Positions 1 to 11,064 of a stretch of DNA of 64,000 nt are shown here, piece after piece. Source of the stretch: Gerris lacustris (taxonomy: Eukaryota > Arthropoda > Insecta > Hemiptera > Gerridae); the NCBI GenBank assembly GCA_951217055.1, contig OX578285.1, positions 51,214,024-51,278,023 of the forward strand, given 5' to 3'. The translations under genes were made by a program, and so were the position numbers. Numbering within the stretch: the stretch's first letter is position 1; every line of letters begins with the position of its first letter. Under the pieces are notes generated by a model that ran no database searches, was not told the origin of the DNA, and saw only the letters and a program-made list of their open reading frames with translations.

Positions 1-31
1 TTTTTTATTTTGAGCTTTTGTAATATAAATG

Positions 32-32
<1 letters not shown>

Positions 33-112
<80 letters not shown>
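33..112. repeat. (TA)n microsatellite
   Basis: An uninterrupted run of TA dinucleotides, about 40 units. It is one of six long (TA)n tracts in the window. Confidence 0.97.
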
Positions 113-116
<4 letters not shown>

Positions 117-207
117 TGCTATATAAATTTATATATATTATGTACATGTTCATGTATGTACTGATTTTGTTATAGTTATTAAAATTAATATATTGCTTGG
201 AATACCT

Positions 208-249
208 GATTATTATTATTATTATTATTATTATTATTTTTTTTTTTTG
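208..249. repeat. (ATT)n followed by poly-T
   Basis: About nine ATT units run into a T homopolymer. Several A and T homopolymers follow to about 420. No gene is visible in the AT-rich sequence from 113 to 940. Confidence 0.85.
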
Positions 250-403
250 GTTTAGTTGTTATGTAAATTTTCATATTTAAAGTGGATGTACATATGTATT
301 TTTACATTTAAGCTTAAATATTCTAGTAATCAATCTCATTTAATTAGAATTCGTAATAAAAAAAAAATTAAAAAAAAAAATCTGTTATAACATGCTTAAT
401 ATT

Positions 404-435
<32 letters not shown>

Positions 436-938
436 TGTCTAATTTGAGACTGGATAATTAGTTTGTTATTGAATGTCTATCCTAATTTTATATTGTGTAC
501 TTGTGCCATTGTCTCTGTTCTAACATTTAAGAGTATATATTTTATTTATGCTACTTTTGGTTGTTCTTCTACTGCTAATAGAACAAATAACACGTTTTCA
601 GTCCATAGTTACTCTCTGATTAGACATGTATAGTTTTATGTTTATTTTGAAGTATTTTTGTGTATAATATTTCTAGAAATACCTTTTATAATTCTTTTAT
701 TTGATATCTGTGTATATTGGTTATTTGATTATGAACATTCCCGTAGATTGAAGGTGTTTGTTCTAACCTTGCTATACTTTAAACAAACTAAAAAAAAAAA
801 CTATATTCATGGGTTCTAAAGGAGCTTGTTTTCATATTGTATTCCCACTTTTTATGTTAAAATTATTATTAAGGTTGGGAACCTATGATAGCAGTAACTA
901 ATGAAATATATTAATAATATGGGTAATAATTAAATAAG

Positions 939-940
<2 letters not shown>

Positions 941-1008
<68 letters not shown>
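941..1008. repeat. (TA)n microsatellite
   Basis: An uninterrupted run of TA dinucleotides. Confidence 0.97.
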
Positions 1009-1013
<5 letters not shown>

Positions 1014-1231
1014 TAATATAACACAATTTTGCCTAGTCATTGATATATTTTTAAATTAGCATACTATATAGTTGAAGTATTTAACTTATAGCAGATATTC
1101 TAATATTACACCATTTTAGAGCCAATAGAGTTTAAGACAAACTGAAAAAAGAAAATAATAGTCCATGTATTAATATTTTTTTTACTAAGCAGTCATTAGG
1201 GGAAAATTCCTGTTGCTACATATTATACATA

Positions 1232-2166
1232 CAGGGTGGCCACGATAAACTGGCTCACCCAGTTATCTCTTTTATTTTTGAAGATAGAGAAAAAATGTAA
1301 ATGGTAACTCAACTTGGATTTTTACGTAGTTTTATAATATGTTGTCCAAAAATATATTTATCTCATAGTTTCGGCGTTATCTCTCTCAACTTTGTAATCT
1401 TAAATGGTAACCTATATTTTTTATATTTCTTTCTAAAATTAGATTGCTTTTGAAGAAAAATGTGCCTTGAATCAACAAAATCGGTTGAGAATTGACAGAG
1501 ATATTCAGTTTTCAATATAGCAAAAATGCTATCTAAGTATGTAAAATACTAAATTAAAAAAAAAAAAAATATCTTAATTCTGTTTATTTCACTTTGTTTT
1601 CCACTTATTAAGGTTAGTTGAATGCATTTACTGATCAAAAGTCAAACCTTTTTTCCATTCCATTCAGGAACATCGTTAATATGGACCTCTTTTGATCAGT
1701 GTGTCGACCACCTTCCTTTACTCTACAGTTTTGGAAAGGAATGGAAAAAAGGTTTGACTTTTGATCAGTAATTGCATTCAACTAACCTAAATAAGTGAAA
1801 TAAACAGAATTAAGATCATTTCGTTTAATTTGCAATTTTTTTGTTACAGTACTTTACATACTAAAATAGCATTTTTGTTTTATTGAAAACTAAATATCTC
1901 TGTCAATTCTCAACCGATTTTGTTGATTCAAAGCTCATTTTTCTTCTAAAGCAAACTAATTTAAGAAACAAATATAAAAAATATAGGTTACGATTTAAGA
2001 TTACTAAGTTGAGAGAGATACCGCCGAAACTATGAGATAAAAATATTTTTGGACAACATATTATAAAACTACGTAAAAATCCAAGGTGAGTTACCATTTA
2101 CATTTTTTCTCTATCTTCAAAAATAAAAGAGATAACTGGGTGAGCCAGTTTATCGTGGCCACCCTG
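1232..2166. mobile_element. Foldback element, 935 bp, arms of about 430 bp
   Basis: The left end CAGGGTGGCCACGATAAA is the exact reverse complement of the right end. The complementarity continues with scattered mismatches for roughly 430 bp per arm, to a short centre near 1665-1735. The open frame at 1903-2097 on the minus strand is only arm sequence. No transposase is visible, so this is a non-autonomous foldback or MITE. The target duplication is not clear. The right end lies 4 bp from the next element. Confidence 0.85.
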
Positions 2167-2170
2167 AATA

Positions 2171-2628
2171 CAGTAGAACCTCGATAAGAAGTGTCTCAAG
2201 GGGATTAGGAAAACAGTCTTGTTATCGAGGTGCTCTTTTTGTTGAGGGTTGTGTTATCAAGGTTATTTTGGCTATCACTTATAGAGGTTAATGGAATGTT
2301 GAGCGGGGTTTTCAAGTCTAGACTTCTTCAAGGTCGACCCATTCCTGTATAGAGTCGTGTTATAGAGGTTTACTTCTCAAAACGACTTGTTATAGAGGTT
2401 TACTTCTCAAAACAACTTGTTATAGAGGTTCTGAGTTACATTGTAAATTGGAAATAATCCGTGTTATTGAGGTTGTTTGGATAATAATAATCGCGTTACA
2501 GAGGTTAATTTAACATTAATAATGTTAAACACATAATATGTGTTATGGCAATCTTAAGGCGATTTGAAAATTGCACTTGTAATTGAGGTTTTCGTGTTAT
2601 TGAGGGTCGTGTAAGCAAGGTTCTACTG
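2171..2628 (+). mobile_element. pogo/Tigger-like MITE (family E, copy 1)
   Basis: The element starts CAGTAGAACCTCGATAA, ends AAGGTTCTACTG, and is flanked on both sides by TA. That fits the CAG-start ends and TA target of the pogo branch of Tc1/mariner. It has no coding capacity. Internally, the motif (C/G)GTTATnGAGGTT recurs about ten times in one orientation (see findings). Copy 2 lies at 50175-50578. Confidence 0.8.
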
Positions 2629-2984
2629 TACAAAGAAATTACAGAAAAACCTGACTAGAACGGACCCTTCACCCTTTATAAAACGGAAACATGTATTACT
2701 GGAAAAAATTAGGGAGCAAAAGGTTTTCTTAAGGATTATACCAGAAAGAAGAGTGTAAACAGAAAGAAATTCTAGGTAGGAATACGGGGAACTGTAAATT
2801 GCACCATTATTTTTGAACAAAGTAAATCAAAGTATGTACATTGCACCACCTCCTGTTTAACCCTCGGGAACACAGAGTCCTATGAGGCCTAAACTTGAGA
2901 TATAACTGAAATTGAGATAGATGTGGGTGTGATTGGAAGCTAGGGATTTTTCTAGATACATTCTTCTTTTATTAATTCTTTAAA

Positions 2985-3511
2985 GGTTGTGGTCCCCTAT
3001 AATATATTATAATTTTTTTTGTGATGGGTCGTGAGGGGTGAATTAAACATTACTTCATTTCTTAAAAATGGCTATATTCCGTCCCATTAGGGACATCATC
3101 AGGCCTGTTATATGTGGTGGAGTCAAAATAAAACATTAGTAAAGCTTTTTTTTATATAACAAATTTGTCATAATATTCATAATTCACCAACCACTACTAA
3201 TTTGACATACAACATAATAAAACTTTAAAAATAACAAGAAAAACAATATAGCCATTTTTAAGAAATGAAGTAATGTTTAATTCACCCCTCACGACCCATC
3301 ACAAAAAAAATTATAATATATTATAGGGGACCACAACCTTTATGACAAATTTTTTATATAAAAAAAAAGCTTTACTAATGTTTTATTTTGACTCCACCAC
3401 TTAACCACATATAACAGGCCTGATGATGTCCCTAATGGGACGAAATATAGCCATTTTTAAGAAATGAAGTAATGTTTAATTCACCCCTCACGACCCATCA
3501 CAAAAAAAAAG
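2985..3511. repeat. Inverted and duplicated repeat with hammerhead-like cores
   Basis: A block of about 190 bp (2985-3175) is repeated in inverted orientation at 3342-3511, and partly again at 3243-3345. Each full copy carries the core CTGATGA-T-GTCCC-TAAT-GGGAC-GAA, on plus at 3420-3445 and on minus near 3083-3110. In the minus copy GAAA has become GGAA. No coding sequence is visible. Confidence 0.75.
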
Positions 3512-3954
3512 TATTCTTTTATTAAGAGAATCAGTCACTTTTTAACATCGTACATGATTCAATTCGGTGCCCATATTGCCCTGACAGGGGACCCGTGCCG
3601 TTTTCACTTAAATTTTAGTGAAATTTACTCATATAATACCAAATTAAATTAATATGGTACCTGAATTTAAAAATAAAATAAAAATATACAAAAAAAAATT
3701 TTAAATTTTGAAAATTATAATTGAGACTGACTAATTTTGTGCTTATAAACTATGAGACTAATTAAAGGTATTTTATAAATTAAAAAAAAAACAATAAAAC
3801 CAATTTAAATATGTTTTATAACATTTTGATTAAATGATTTCAAGTTGATATTTATTTTACCTGTTGTGTGGGCATATAAAACAGATTAAGTGCTATCAGG
3901 GGACCGCACCTCCTCGTGTCTGTATTAGACCGCGCGCACTGGCGGGTTAAAACA

Positions 3955-4126
3955 AAGTAGATCAAACTATGTAAATTGCACCACTCCAATTTAAAATGAA
4001 GTAAGTCAAACTATGTAAATTGCACCACTCCAATTTAAAACGAAGTAAGTCAACCTATGTAAATTGCACCACTCCAATTTAAAACGAAGTAAGTCAAACT
4101 ATGTAAATTGCACCGCTACCTCTTGA
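3955..4126 (+). repeat. Tandem repeat, 44 bp x about 4
   Basis: The starts of AAGTA(A/G) at 3955, 3999, 4043 and 4087 give an exact 44-bp period. Each unit contains ATGTAAATTGCACC. Confidence 0.9.
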
Positions 4127-4139
4127 TTTTGTCACTTTT

Positions 4140-4295
4140 TGTTACATTAGTGTGATGTTTCTTTGTCCCAAAATACATTGGACTAAATGTCCCTTGGTCT
4201 TATTTGATTGTTAGGCCTAACAGATATTTTCACTTTCAAATACAGAAGTTTGATATTCCTTTGTCCCAATGTACATGTATAATTTTTCTTACGAT
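4140..4295 (-). repeat. Diverged family F MITE fragment
   Basis: It holds reversed versions of family F internal sequence, for example TTTGTCCCAAAATACATTGGAC and a second CTTTGTCCCAATGTACAT. They match the minus strand of the copies at 32640, 48065 and 50763. The ends are not preserved. Confidence 0.45.
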
Positions 4296-4320
4296 GGAAC
4301 CATTTACATAGTTTGACCTA

Positions 4321-4480
4321 CCTCGTTCTGGAAGGCAGTGGTGCAATTTACCTTGTTTTGAGAAGCAGTGGTGCAATTTACACTATTTTCCTTACCTTGT
4401 TTTGAGAAGCAGTGGTGCAATTTACACTATTTTCCTTACCTTGTTTTGAGAAGCAGTGGTGCAATTTACACTCTTTTTCT
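4321..4480 (-). repeat. Tandem repeat, 44 bp x about 3.5, inverse of 3955-4126
   Basis: CCTTGTTTTGAGAAGCAG recurs at 4351, 4395 and 4439, with a weaker unit at 4321. The core AGTGGTGCAATTTACA is the reverse complement of the 3955-4126 core. Confidence 0.88.
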
Positions 4481-4495
4481 TACTTTGTAAAACAT

Positions 4496-5710
4496 TCTTT
4501 TTTATTTCTGCTAAAATAAAAATGTCGCAATTTACTTACATATACCCAGGAATACTAGTATGTACTGTTTAAGTTGGAACCGCTATGTAATTTTGTCGTA
4601 TTCGAGTTCAAAATAAAACCAATAATAAAAAAAAAAAAAATCGAAGGGACTGTGGTAAAGGGAGATAAGGTATGAAAAGGTACATCTAGAAATGAGTGAG
4701 AATGGAAGTTTATAATAGAGAATAGAAATAAGTAAGAAGGAAAAGAGAAAGAGTACAGTGGGACTTCTAACTGATAGAAAGTGATACTATGTCTAAAAGA
4801 CCGTATCAACAGCCGGCTTTTGGCTTTCTTATCTGATTTAGATAATCAGGCCAGATAAGATTAAATCAAAGCCTTTTAAAGTCTTAACATATTTTTAATT
4901 TTGTACAGTTTTAACTAGTTAACATCTAAATTGGCATACTCATTTCAATTTTGGTTTTTTCTGTGTTTCAAAGATAGTGAGATTTGTTTGTTCATTTCAA
5001 AACTAGCCCTTCCGCTCATTTAACATTGTAAGTACATAATTCTCTTTTTCCTCTAGTACATAATATTATTTGTTTAACTGTCGTACTCATTTCAACAGTA
5101 ATAATGTCCAGACTAACAGGTAGAAATAAAATTTAGTCCAGGAGATAGCGTGCAAATAAGTGTCAGACTAACATCAAGCTAAAATTTTGTATACAAGTCA
5201 ATCTTTTAGCGCCTTTTAAGAATATGTGGTCGGCTAGATTCGTCTGCGGGACATAGCTTGGCAATAGGCATTTGAAAAAAACAAAATGGTGGAGAGCGGC
5301 CATGTCCCGCCAATTATGGTGGACAGCATGATTTTCATGATCCTGAGTTCAGAATTAGTTAGTAGACCAAAAATCAAGTCGATGTTATTTTCACACTCGA
5401 TGGGTTAGTTATTTAAATATTACTAAAATTCAACGTGGTCACCTGTCGACGGATAAATTAACATCAACTTGATTTTCTTTAACCACCTCTATAAAGCGGA
5501 AACCTGTCAAAACAGAAAAAAACTCAGGAACCCTACCATTCCGTTAAAAACAAGTTTCCCTGTATATTAATTTAAGGCGGGACGAGATAAAGAACAGATA
5601 AAAATTATGAGGCATTAAACACGGGATGATTTGTTTCCCTTTTATATACTGGTCATTTTCCTTCAAGTACCTATTTTTTTTTTTTCTGGTTTTACCTTTT
5701 AAATAAAAGA
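4496..5710. other. AT-rich sequence, no feature seen
   Basis: No gene, tandem array or clear transposon end was recognised here. The open frame at 4555-4809 (minus) is Phe/Ser-rich low-complexity translation and is not supported as a gene. Confidence 0.4.
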
Positions 5711-6110
5711 GTGCCTAGTGAGCATGTTGCTTCCTCTACTGCTTCTCATATTAGTGATCTGGGTTCATTGGCAGGAGACCCTCAAACTTTCTGTGTTTAC
5801 TTAGCATCCAGAGGTAAATGTAATGTCAGGTCTTGTAAATCAGAAACAGGTTTTGGGAGCCAATGCTCTGAACCTACAATACCTATCATTACAAGAACTG
5901 CAGTGTGGGACCCTAGATTCTGTTGCCTGCCTTACAGATTATTACTTTCAGTAATTGTGGTTACATAAGTTAAGTTTATAAATATAAGGATGATTTAGGT
6001 TGTTTCTCGTCTATTAATAATGTTACTGTTCTCAAACGTAATTGTGTTAGTCAGAATATCTGCTGCAAGTTATTAATTACCTGACTAAATATTGTGCTTC
6101 TCATCTCAAA
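5711..6110 (+). pseudogene. Possible decayed coding fragment, unidentified
   Basis: This stretch is less AT-rich than its surroundings and has long open segments in neighbouring frames. One frame runs 85 codons and includes FCVYLASRGKCNVRSC. A second frame, from about 5850 to 5955, reads ANALNLQYLSLQEL and then an in-frame stop. A third open piece near 6000-6080 reads VLKRNCVSQNICCKLL. An AATAAA lies near 6108. The frame changes suggest a broken coding region or retrocopy. I do not recognise the family, and it could be chance. Confidence 0.22.
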
Positions 6111-6119
6111 TAAAACTTT

Positions 6120-7434
6120 ACATTTGAGCCTTCTTAATCATCCGATTACCCTAGATTTATCTTAAAATTTAGATAGAATATATATAATTTATTACTAACT
6201 GATAGAAACTAAACCAGCGTACCGAGAAAATCAATAAGTGATTGCTCTATAATTTTTTTACTTGTTAACAGTTTGTTCCATGTGGACTTATAAAGGTGAA
6301 TGACAGCTTTCCAAGCTTGTTTGTTTTATTTTCAGGTTTAGTCCTGGATTAGAACCAAATTTTCTGTTGATTAGCTGAGGTTCGGCCTCTCCCCGTTTTA
6401 GTTTTCATTACTTAAAAGAGTGGTTGGATATTAACTAGAAAATTTAATTCATTTATGGAGAAATCATATATTTAACTAGTTTTTTTTTTTCTTTTTAATC
6501 AAGATTAAAAAGAACAAGTTATAAAACTTAACTGATAAAGAATATTCCATGTTAATAATAACATAGCATATCATTATTATGCCTGTTTTTCAGTTTACTG
6601 TTGGTTTTATGTATGTAAATGTCGCTATTCTATATTCTCAACTTGTACTTAAAAATCGTAATATAGTTTCTATACTCTTTTATTTTCTACTACCACCATC
6701 GTAGCATTTGATTTCAGTTGGAATTGGTGATTTTTTTATTTTTATTTTGGATGTTGGGAATTTCGAGTTCAATTCTGATAGAGGTAAGTTAGATTTTAAA
6801 CTGATGATTGATTATATTTGTAAACATTTTAGAATAAAAAATAAAGTATTACAGAGAAAAAAAAAAAATGGCTTGTAGATAACTTATTATATTAAAAAAT
6901 AAATCTGGCTCTTTCCTTTTTACCAACTAATATTTTATGGAAAATACAGATATAAATTCAAGGATGTATTGTTAAAAAATTAACATTATGAGAATTAGTG
7001 AATTGTCGAATATATTAATAGTCTTCAGCATTCATAAGATATTCAATATTCACCAAGATATTTCCCACATTGGTGATATGTTGTGGTATCAAATTACTAA
7101 GTAATATACAATAATTTTGATTTATTTTTTTAAACTAATTTTTCTGGATTCTGTTACATTACCTCTTTTAGCACTAAGTAATATTTTAAATTGTGTTGAA
7201 GGAGGTCAGAGTGGTGTTGTCTTGTGTCACTGTAGCAAGAGTCATGTCTACTTTACTCATAATTTCATTATTATATTTTTTAGATAATATTGTCCTTGTG
7301 CTACTGCTCTTAATTGATGTTTTTCGTTGAATTTTTGCAATCAAGGTCAAGAGGACCTTCTACTTAACACCTTTACTCAATGTGCTCATAAGTCTGAAAT
7401 ATATCTTATTTCTCTGGTACTTTAAGCTACCATT
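6120..7434. other. AT-rich sequence, no feature seen
   Basis: I find no convincing gene or repeat structure between the possible coding relic and the hAT-like element. Confidence 0.35.
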
Positions 7435-7569
7435 CAGGGCTTGTAGTGAGTCACTAAAAGTCACTTATTTTTGGAGGGAGTCACTTTATTGAGAAAAAGT
7501 CGCTTATTTGGGCTTACTGGAATAACATTTTAAATTTTTTGTCGTTTCTACTTCCTATTAAAGAGTAAG

Positions 7570-7870
7570 TATTGTGATGGTGCAAAAATTTGATTCTGAG
7601 ATTTTAATAGCTTTACACGTTTTGAGGAATCTAACGTTATAAGCTGTTTTCCCGGGAAAAATCTGGTTCCTGAGAAAATAGCTTTAAAAGCAGACGGAGA
7701 GTGACCAGGGACATTTTTTTTTTTTTAAGTTATTTTTATGATAAATTTTGATAAAATATTCAATAATAATTAAATAAAACTCGAAAACTAATAAATGGAA
7801 AACACTGGGCTAAGTAATTATGAACTCGTATATGAGAAAGTTAGTCTGGGTTGTCTCGGACCGATTTTTT
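7570..7870 (+). repeat. Family D repeat, partial (copy 1)
   Basis: It shares a start resembling GTATTGTGATGG, a middle with CCCGGGAAAAATCTGGTTCC, and an end with GGGCTAAGTAATTATGAAC with copies at 17862, 47315, 57838 and 62612. Confidence 0.7.
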
Positions 7871-8044
7871 AATAAAAAACTACTGTTATTAAAAAGAGCT
7901 TTCTTAACTTCAAGACTTTTTTTATCTATTTACTTTTTCATATTGTGGTAAAAGTTGAAATGAAAATTAAAAGTAAAGTAAAATAATTGTAAAAAAAGGG
8001 TTTGGGAGGACCTTTTTCTTTCTTTTATCCTAATAGTTAAATAG

Positions 8045-8400
8045 TATATTACGCATCTAGTGCGGAAAGTAGCATTTTGCATGCGAGTGTGGAATTTGCA
8101 CCCGGGCTCTAGCGAGGGTAGTAAAACCACACGAGCAAAGCAAAATGCAGTTTTTGCACGAGTTGCGTACCGTACTTTATCTATGATTGTTGGATTTTAA
8201 TAATAAATAAAAAAAATCATTAAATATACACTAAAAACTTGATAAAAACAGTTACTTTAATCAAACAAACAGCAAATTAGTTTTGTTAAATGTAAACAAA
8301 CACGCAAATCGGGCAATAAGGTGAAGATCTCTTTTTTATTTCTGCCCTAGAGCGGAAATAAAGAAGAATTCTCCACCTTATCGCACGATTATGAAACGCA
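8045..8400 (-). mobile_element. Family A element, 3'-complete, 5'-truncated (copy 1)
   Basis: Orientation follows the leader ORF of copy 5. It has the 145-bp near-palindromic block (8047-8190) with GCATTTTGCATGCGAG and CACACGAGCAAAGCAAAATG, then a GTAAACAAAC segment, then a hairpin arm pair around GCCCTAGAGCGG. The end that carries GCGCATGCGC in other copies is replaced by a tandem array. The frame at 7930-8130 is a shadow of this element. Confidence 0.75.
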
Positions 8401-8401
8401 C

Positions 8402-8521
8402 ACATCATTTGTTTATGTTTAACTGTCTGATTAACATCAAAACATCATTTGTTTATGTTTAACTGTCTGATTAACATCAAAACATCATTTGTTTATGTTT
8501 AACTGTCTGATTAACATCATT
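8402..8521 (+). repeat. Tandem repeat, 40 bp x 3
   Basis: ACATCATTTGTTTATG starts at 8402, 8442 and 8482. The array abuts the truncated end of family A copy 1. Confidence 0.92.
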
Positions 8522-8892
8522 TGTTTATTTAAAATTAGGTCACTTATTTGGGAAAAACATAGTCAGTAAAGTCACTTTATTTTGAGGAAAATCTGCTACA
8601 AGCCCTGTACCGTGAATTTTTACTGTTGATCAAAGTCAAGGACAAATAAAAAATAGCTGGAATGAACTACCACTGAACTAGAATGGAAAAATAGTTTTCG
8701 CTTTCAGGTTTAGAGTTCTTAAAATAAAACTTTCAATTTGTTAGTCATTTCTTTAGAAATTTTTCAACTCTTAATATCTCATGACACTTGGTGCATAATG
8801 TTAAGGGTATTCTTCAAAACCACTAGATGATGCAAGAATGCACATTGAGGGATCTACATACAAAACAATACATCTGGTTTAGGATGTGTGTA

Positions 8893-9178
8893 CAGTGGAG
8901 CCTCGAAAATTCAGACTTCCTTCTGAAATTTTTTTTTTAATAACCAACACAGAAATTCGAGGCAACACAGGAAGTGGTTTTGAGTCGCCGAGTGTAAATA
9001 AAGAGATGTTTTGTACTTGGAAAGTTGAGTTTTAGTAAATAATATCTAAGATTCCCTTGAAATCACGCTACGAGAATCAAGTGAAATAGCATCACAGCAT
9101 TGTTTTACAGCATATTCGCTAATCCGGACAAATCAGTGATTCGGACACTATCTGGTCCGAATAATCGATGCTCCACTC
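8893..9178. mobile_element. pogo-like MITE, 286 bp (family R)
   Basis: The left end CAGTGGAGCCTCG and right end CGATGCTCCACTC are imperfect inverted repeats flanked by TA on both sides. Internal sequence with TCCGGACAAATCAGTG and TCCGAATAATCG is typical of pogo/Tigger termini. No transposase is present. Confidence 0.75.
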
Positions 9179-9189
9179 TACATGTTTAG

Positions 9190-11064
9190 TTTTTAAATTT
9201 GGGTGTAACATTAATAAAGAGCATGTAAAAATAAATCTATAATTTAGAAAATATACAAATAATACATAGTTTACAATAGATCACATTTCGGAAATAAATA
9301 TATAACATAATTACTACATTATAAAACTTTTTTTTTTCTTTTTTTTTTTTTTTTTTTTCTTCAACATTTTAAAAAAATGTTTTGTGAACACTTCTTAACT
9401 TTTCTTTAACTACATTGATGCTTTTCTTTGCATGTTGTTCTTATATTATTGGAGCACACTGACATTTTAACAAACATTTAAAAACAAATTAATAAATAAA
9501 TAAAAAAAAATAACAATAATAAGGAAGAAATACTTGAGTTAACATCTGGAAATTACATTTAGAAAAAAGTCTGAGATATTATATATATTTACTGACTAAC
9601 TCCGTTTTACCAATTTAGATGGTTCCAGCAACTTTTTCATAAGTTGGATTCACCCCCTCTCTTTAGATTTTCTTATGTAATATGGGCTAATGATAACAAA
9701 AAAAATGGCTGATTTTATTCTGACTTGATAAAATAATTGACTCAAATTAAAATAAAAATATGAGGACAAATGTAACTTCTATTTGTAAATAAATCAATAG
9801 TATTAATATTTAAAAAAAAAAAAATGAAAAATGATTTTAAGTCGAACATTGGTAAGTCGAGGTTTGTCGTATATTTCAAATCACTAAAGCATCAAAAGCT
9901 AAATTTGAAAGAATTCCAGAATCTTACTCTGCATAATAGATTATTATTGGCTAATACTTTAGTTTATCACTTTATAAAAAGTAAATGTCTATTTTAATTA
10001 ACTCTAGCTGTTAAAAACAATCTTCAGTTAATTCTATATTAATTTTTAAATCGACTTGTTGTTTGATATTTAATGACTTATCCTAAAGAAATAAAATAAC
10101 CATAAAAAACATAACTTAAAAAACCATCAGCATTTAAATTACCTGCTACATAATGTTAAATTTAATATTTTTCTTCTCCAACCAATTATATTGATTAATA
10201 TTATGATTGACGCAGCATAACATTTTCAATGGTATTTTTTTTTTTATTATTATCCTTACTATTTTAAATGTGAATTTAAAGTTGAGGATTGTTAAATTAA
10301 AATATTTACCATGGAAAATGTAATTTTGAAGTTATCTTTCATCTGTCTACTATTAAATAAGAGGTAACATACTTACTTTTAAAATTTAGTTATTAATTTA
10401 TTTATTACTTATATATTATTATAATTTCTTAGTATGGTAACATTAAGTAACAGTAATTGCAAGAAAAAGTAATTGTGGTGCATTATGTTTAAATATTAAG
10501 AGTGATAATTGCATTCACCCCCTGATGGTAGAATTAAATAAAACTTATTTAATAAACTAATCAATCTAGACAGGTGTGTTATTCTTCTACAAAGCTAGGT
10601 ACACTTTTATATTCACCTACTTCTCATTAGTCAAATATTTTTTTTTATAAATTTTGTCGTAATTTAATTTTTATATTAGGGCTAAGGAAAAAAATCTTAA
10701 AATGAGGTCATATTTAAAATAAAAATTAAGTTTCTTAAATATAAATGGCAGTTGATTTTCATGGTTAATTAAATGTTTACTAGTTTAAAGTGTTTTTAAA
10801 TGATTTGAGGTGACTTTCTATCTGCATACAATTGATTTGATCCATTATTAATGTAGTTCATATACTAGTTTTGTTGCTCTAGGCATAACCAACAGCCTTC
10901 AACAAACTTTCCAGCTAACAAGATATTTTAATTTCTTTTTCATTCTTATTATTCAGAATGGCCATTTCCATTTGTCCCCCTCCCTACAATTTTTAAAATA
11001 CTTAATTTAAGTACTGTTAAAAAAACGTTTTCTTAAAAATTTTGATTTGTCGTATCGTCGTTTG
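9190..11064. other. AT-rich 3' flank or UTR of the minus-strand gene
   Basis: No repeat family or ORF is seen apart from A/T homopolymers near 9330-9360. On the minus strand, AATAAA-type signals occur near 10397-10406, 10240 and 9715. Any of these could end the transcript of the gene whose stop codon is at 11065. Which one is used cannot be read from the sequence. Confidence 0.35.

Larger units (their letters stand above)
2816..4495. mobile_element. Element with inverted, tandemly repeated ends (family G)
   Basis: Units containing TGTAAATTGCACCACT occur once at about 2820-2860 and four times at 3955-4126. In inverse orientation (AGTGGTGCAATTTACA) they occur at 4310-4480. Both blocks have the same 44-bp period, so this resembles an element whose terminal repeats were amplified in tandem. 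A separate foldback (2985-3511) lies inside. The outer boundaries are my estimate. Confidence 0.55.
7435..8607. mobile_element. hAT-like composite element with CAGGGCTTGTAG ends
   Basis: The left end CAGGGCTTGTAG and the right end CTACAAGCCCTG are perfect 12-bp inverted repeats. Subterminal AGTCACTTTATTTT and AGTCACTTATTT blocks are related to each other. The CAGGG start is typical of hAT elements. The flanks (CTACCATT and TACCGTGA) do not form a clean 8-bp duplication. The interior holds a family D relic (7570-7870), a family A copy (8045-8400) and a 40-bp tandem array. No transposase is visible. Confidence 0.65.

Noticed and set aside
7435..8607. Clean hAT target duplication around CAGGGCTTGTAG ends
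   Set aside because: CTACCATT and TACCGTGA share only a short offset match, so no 8-bp duplication can be claimed.
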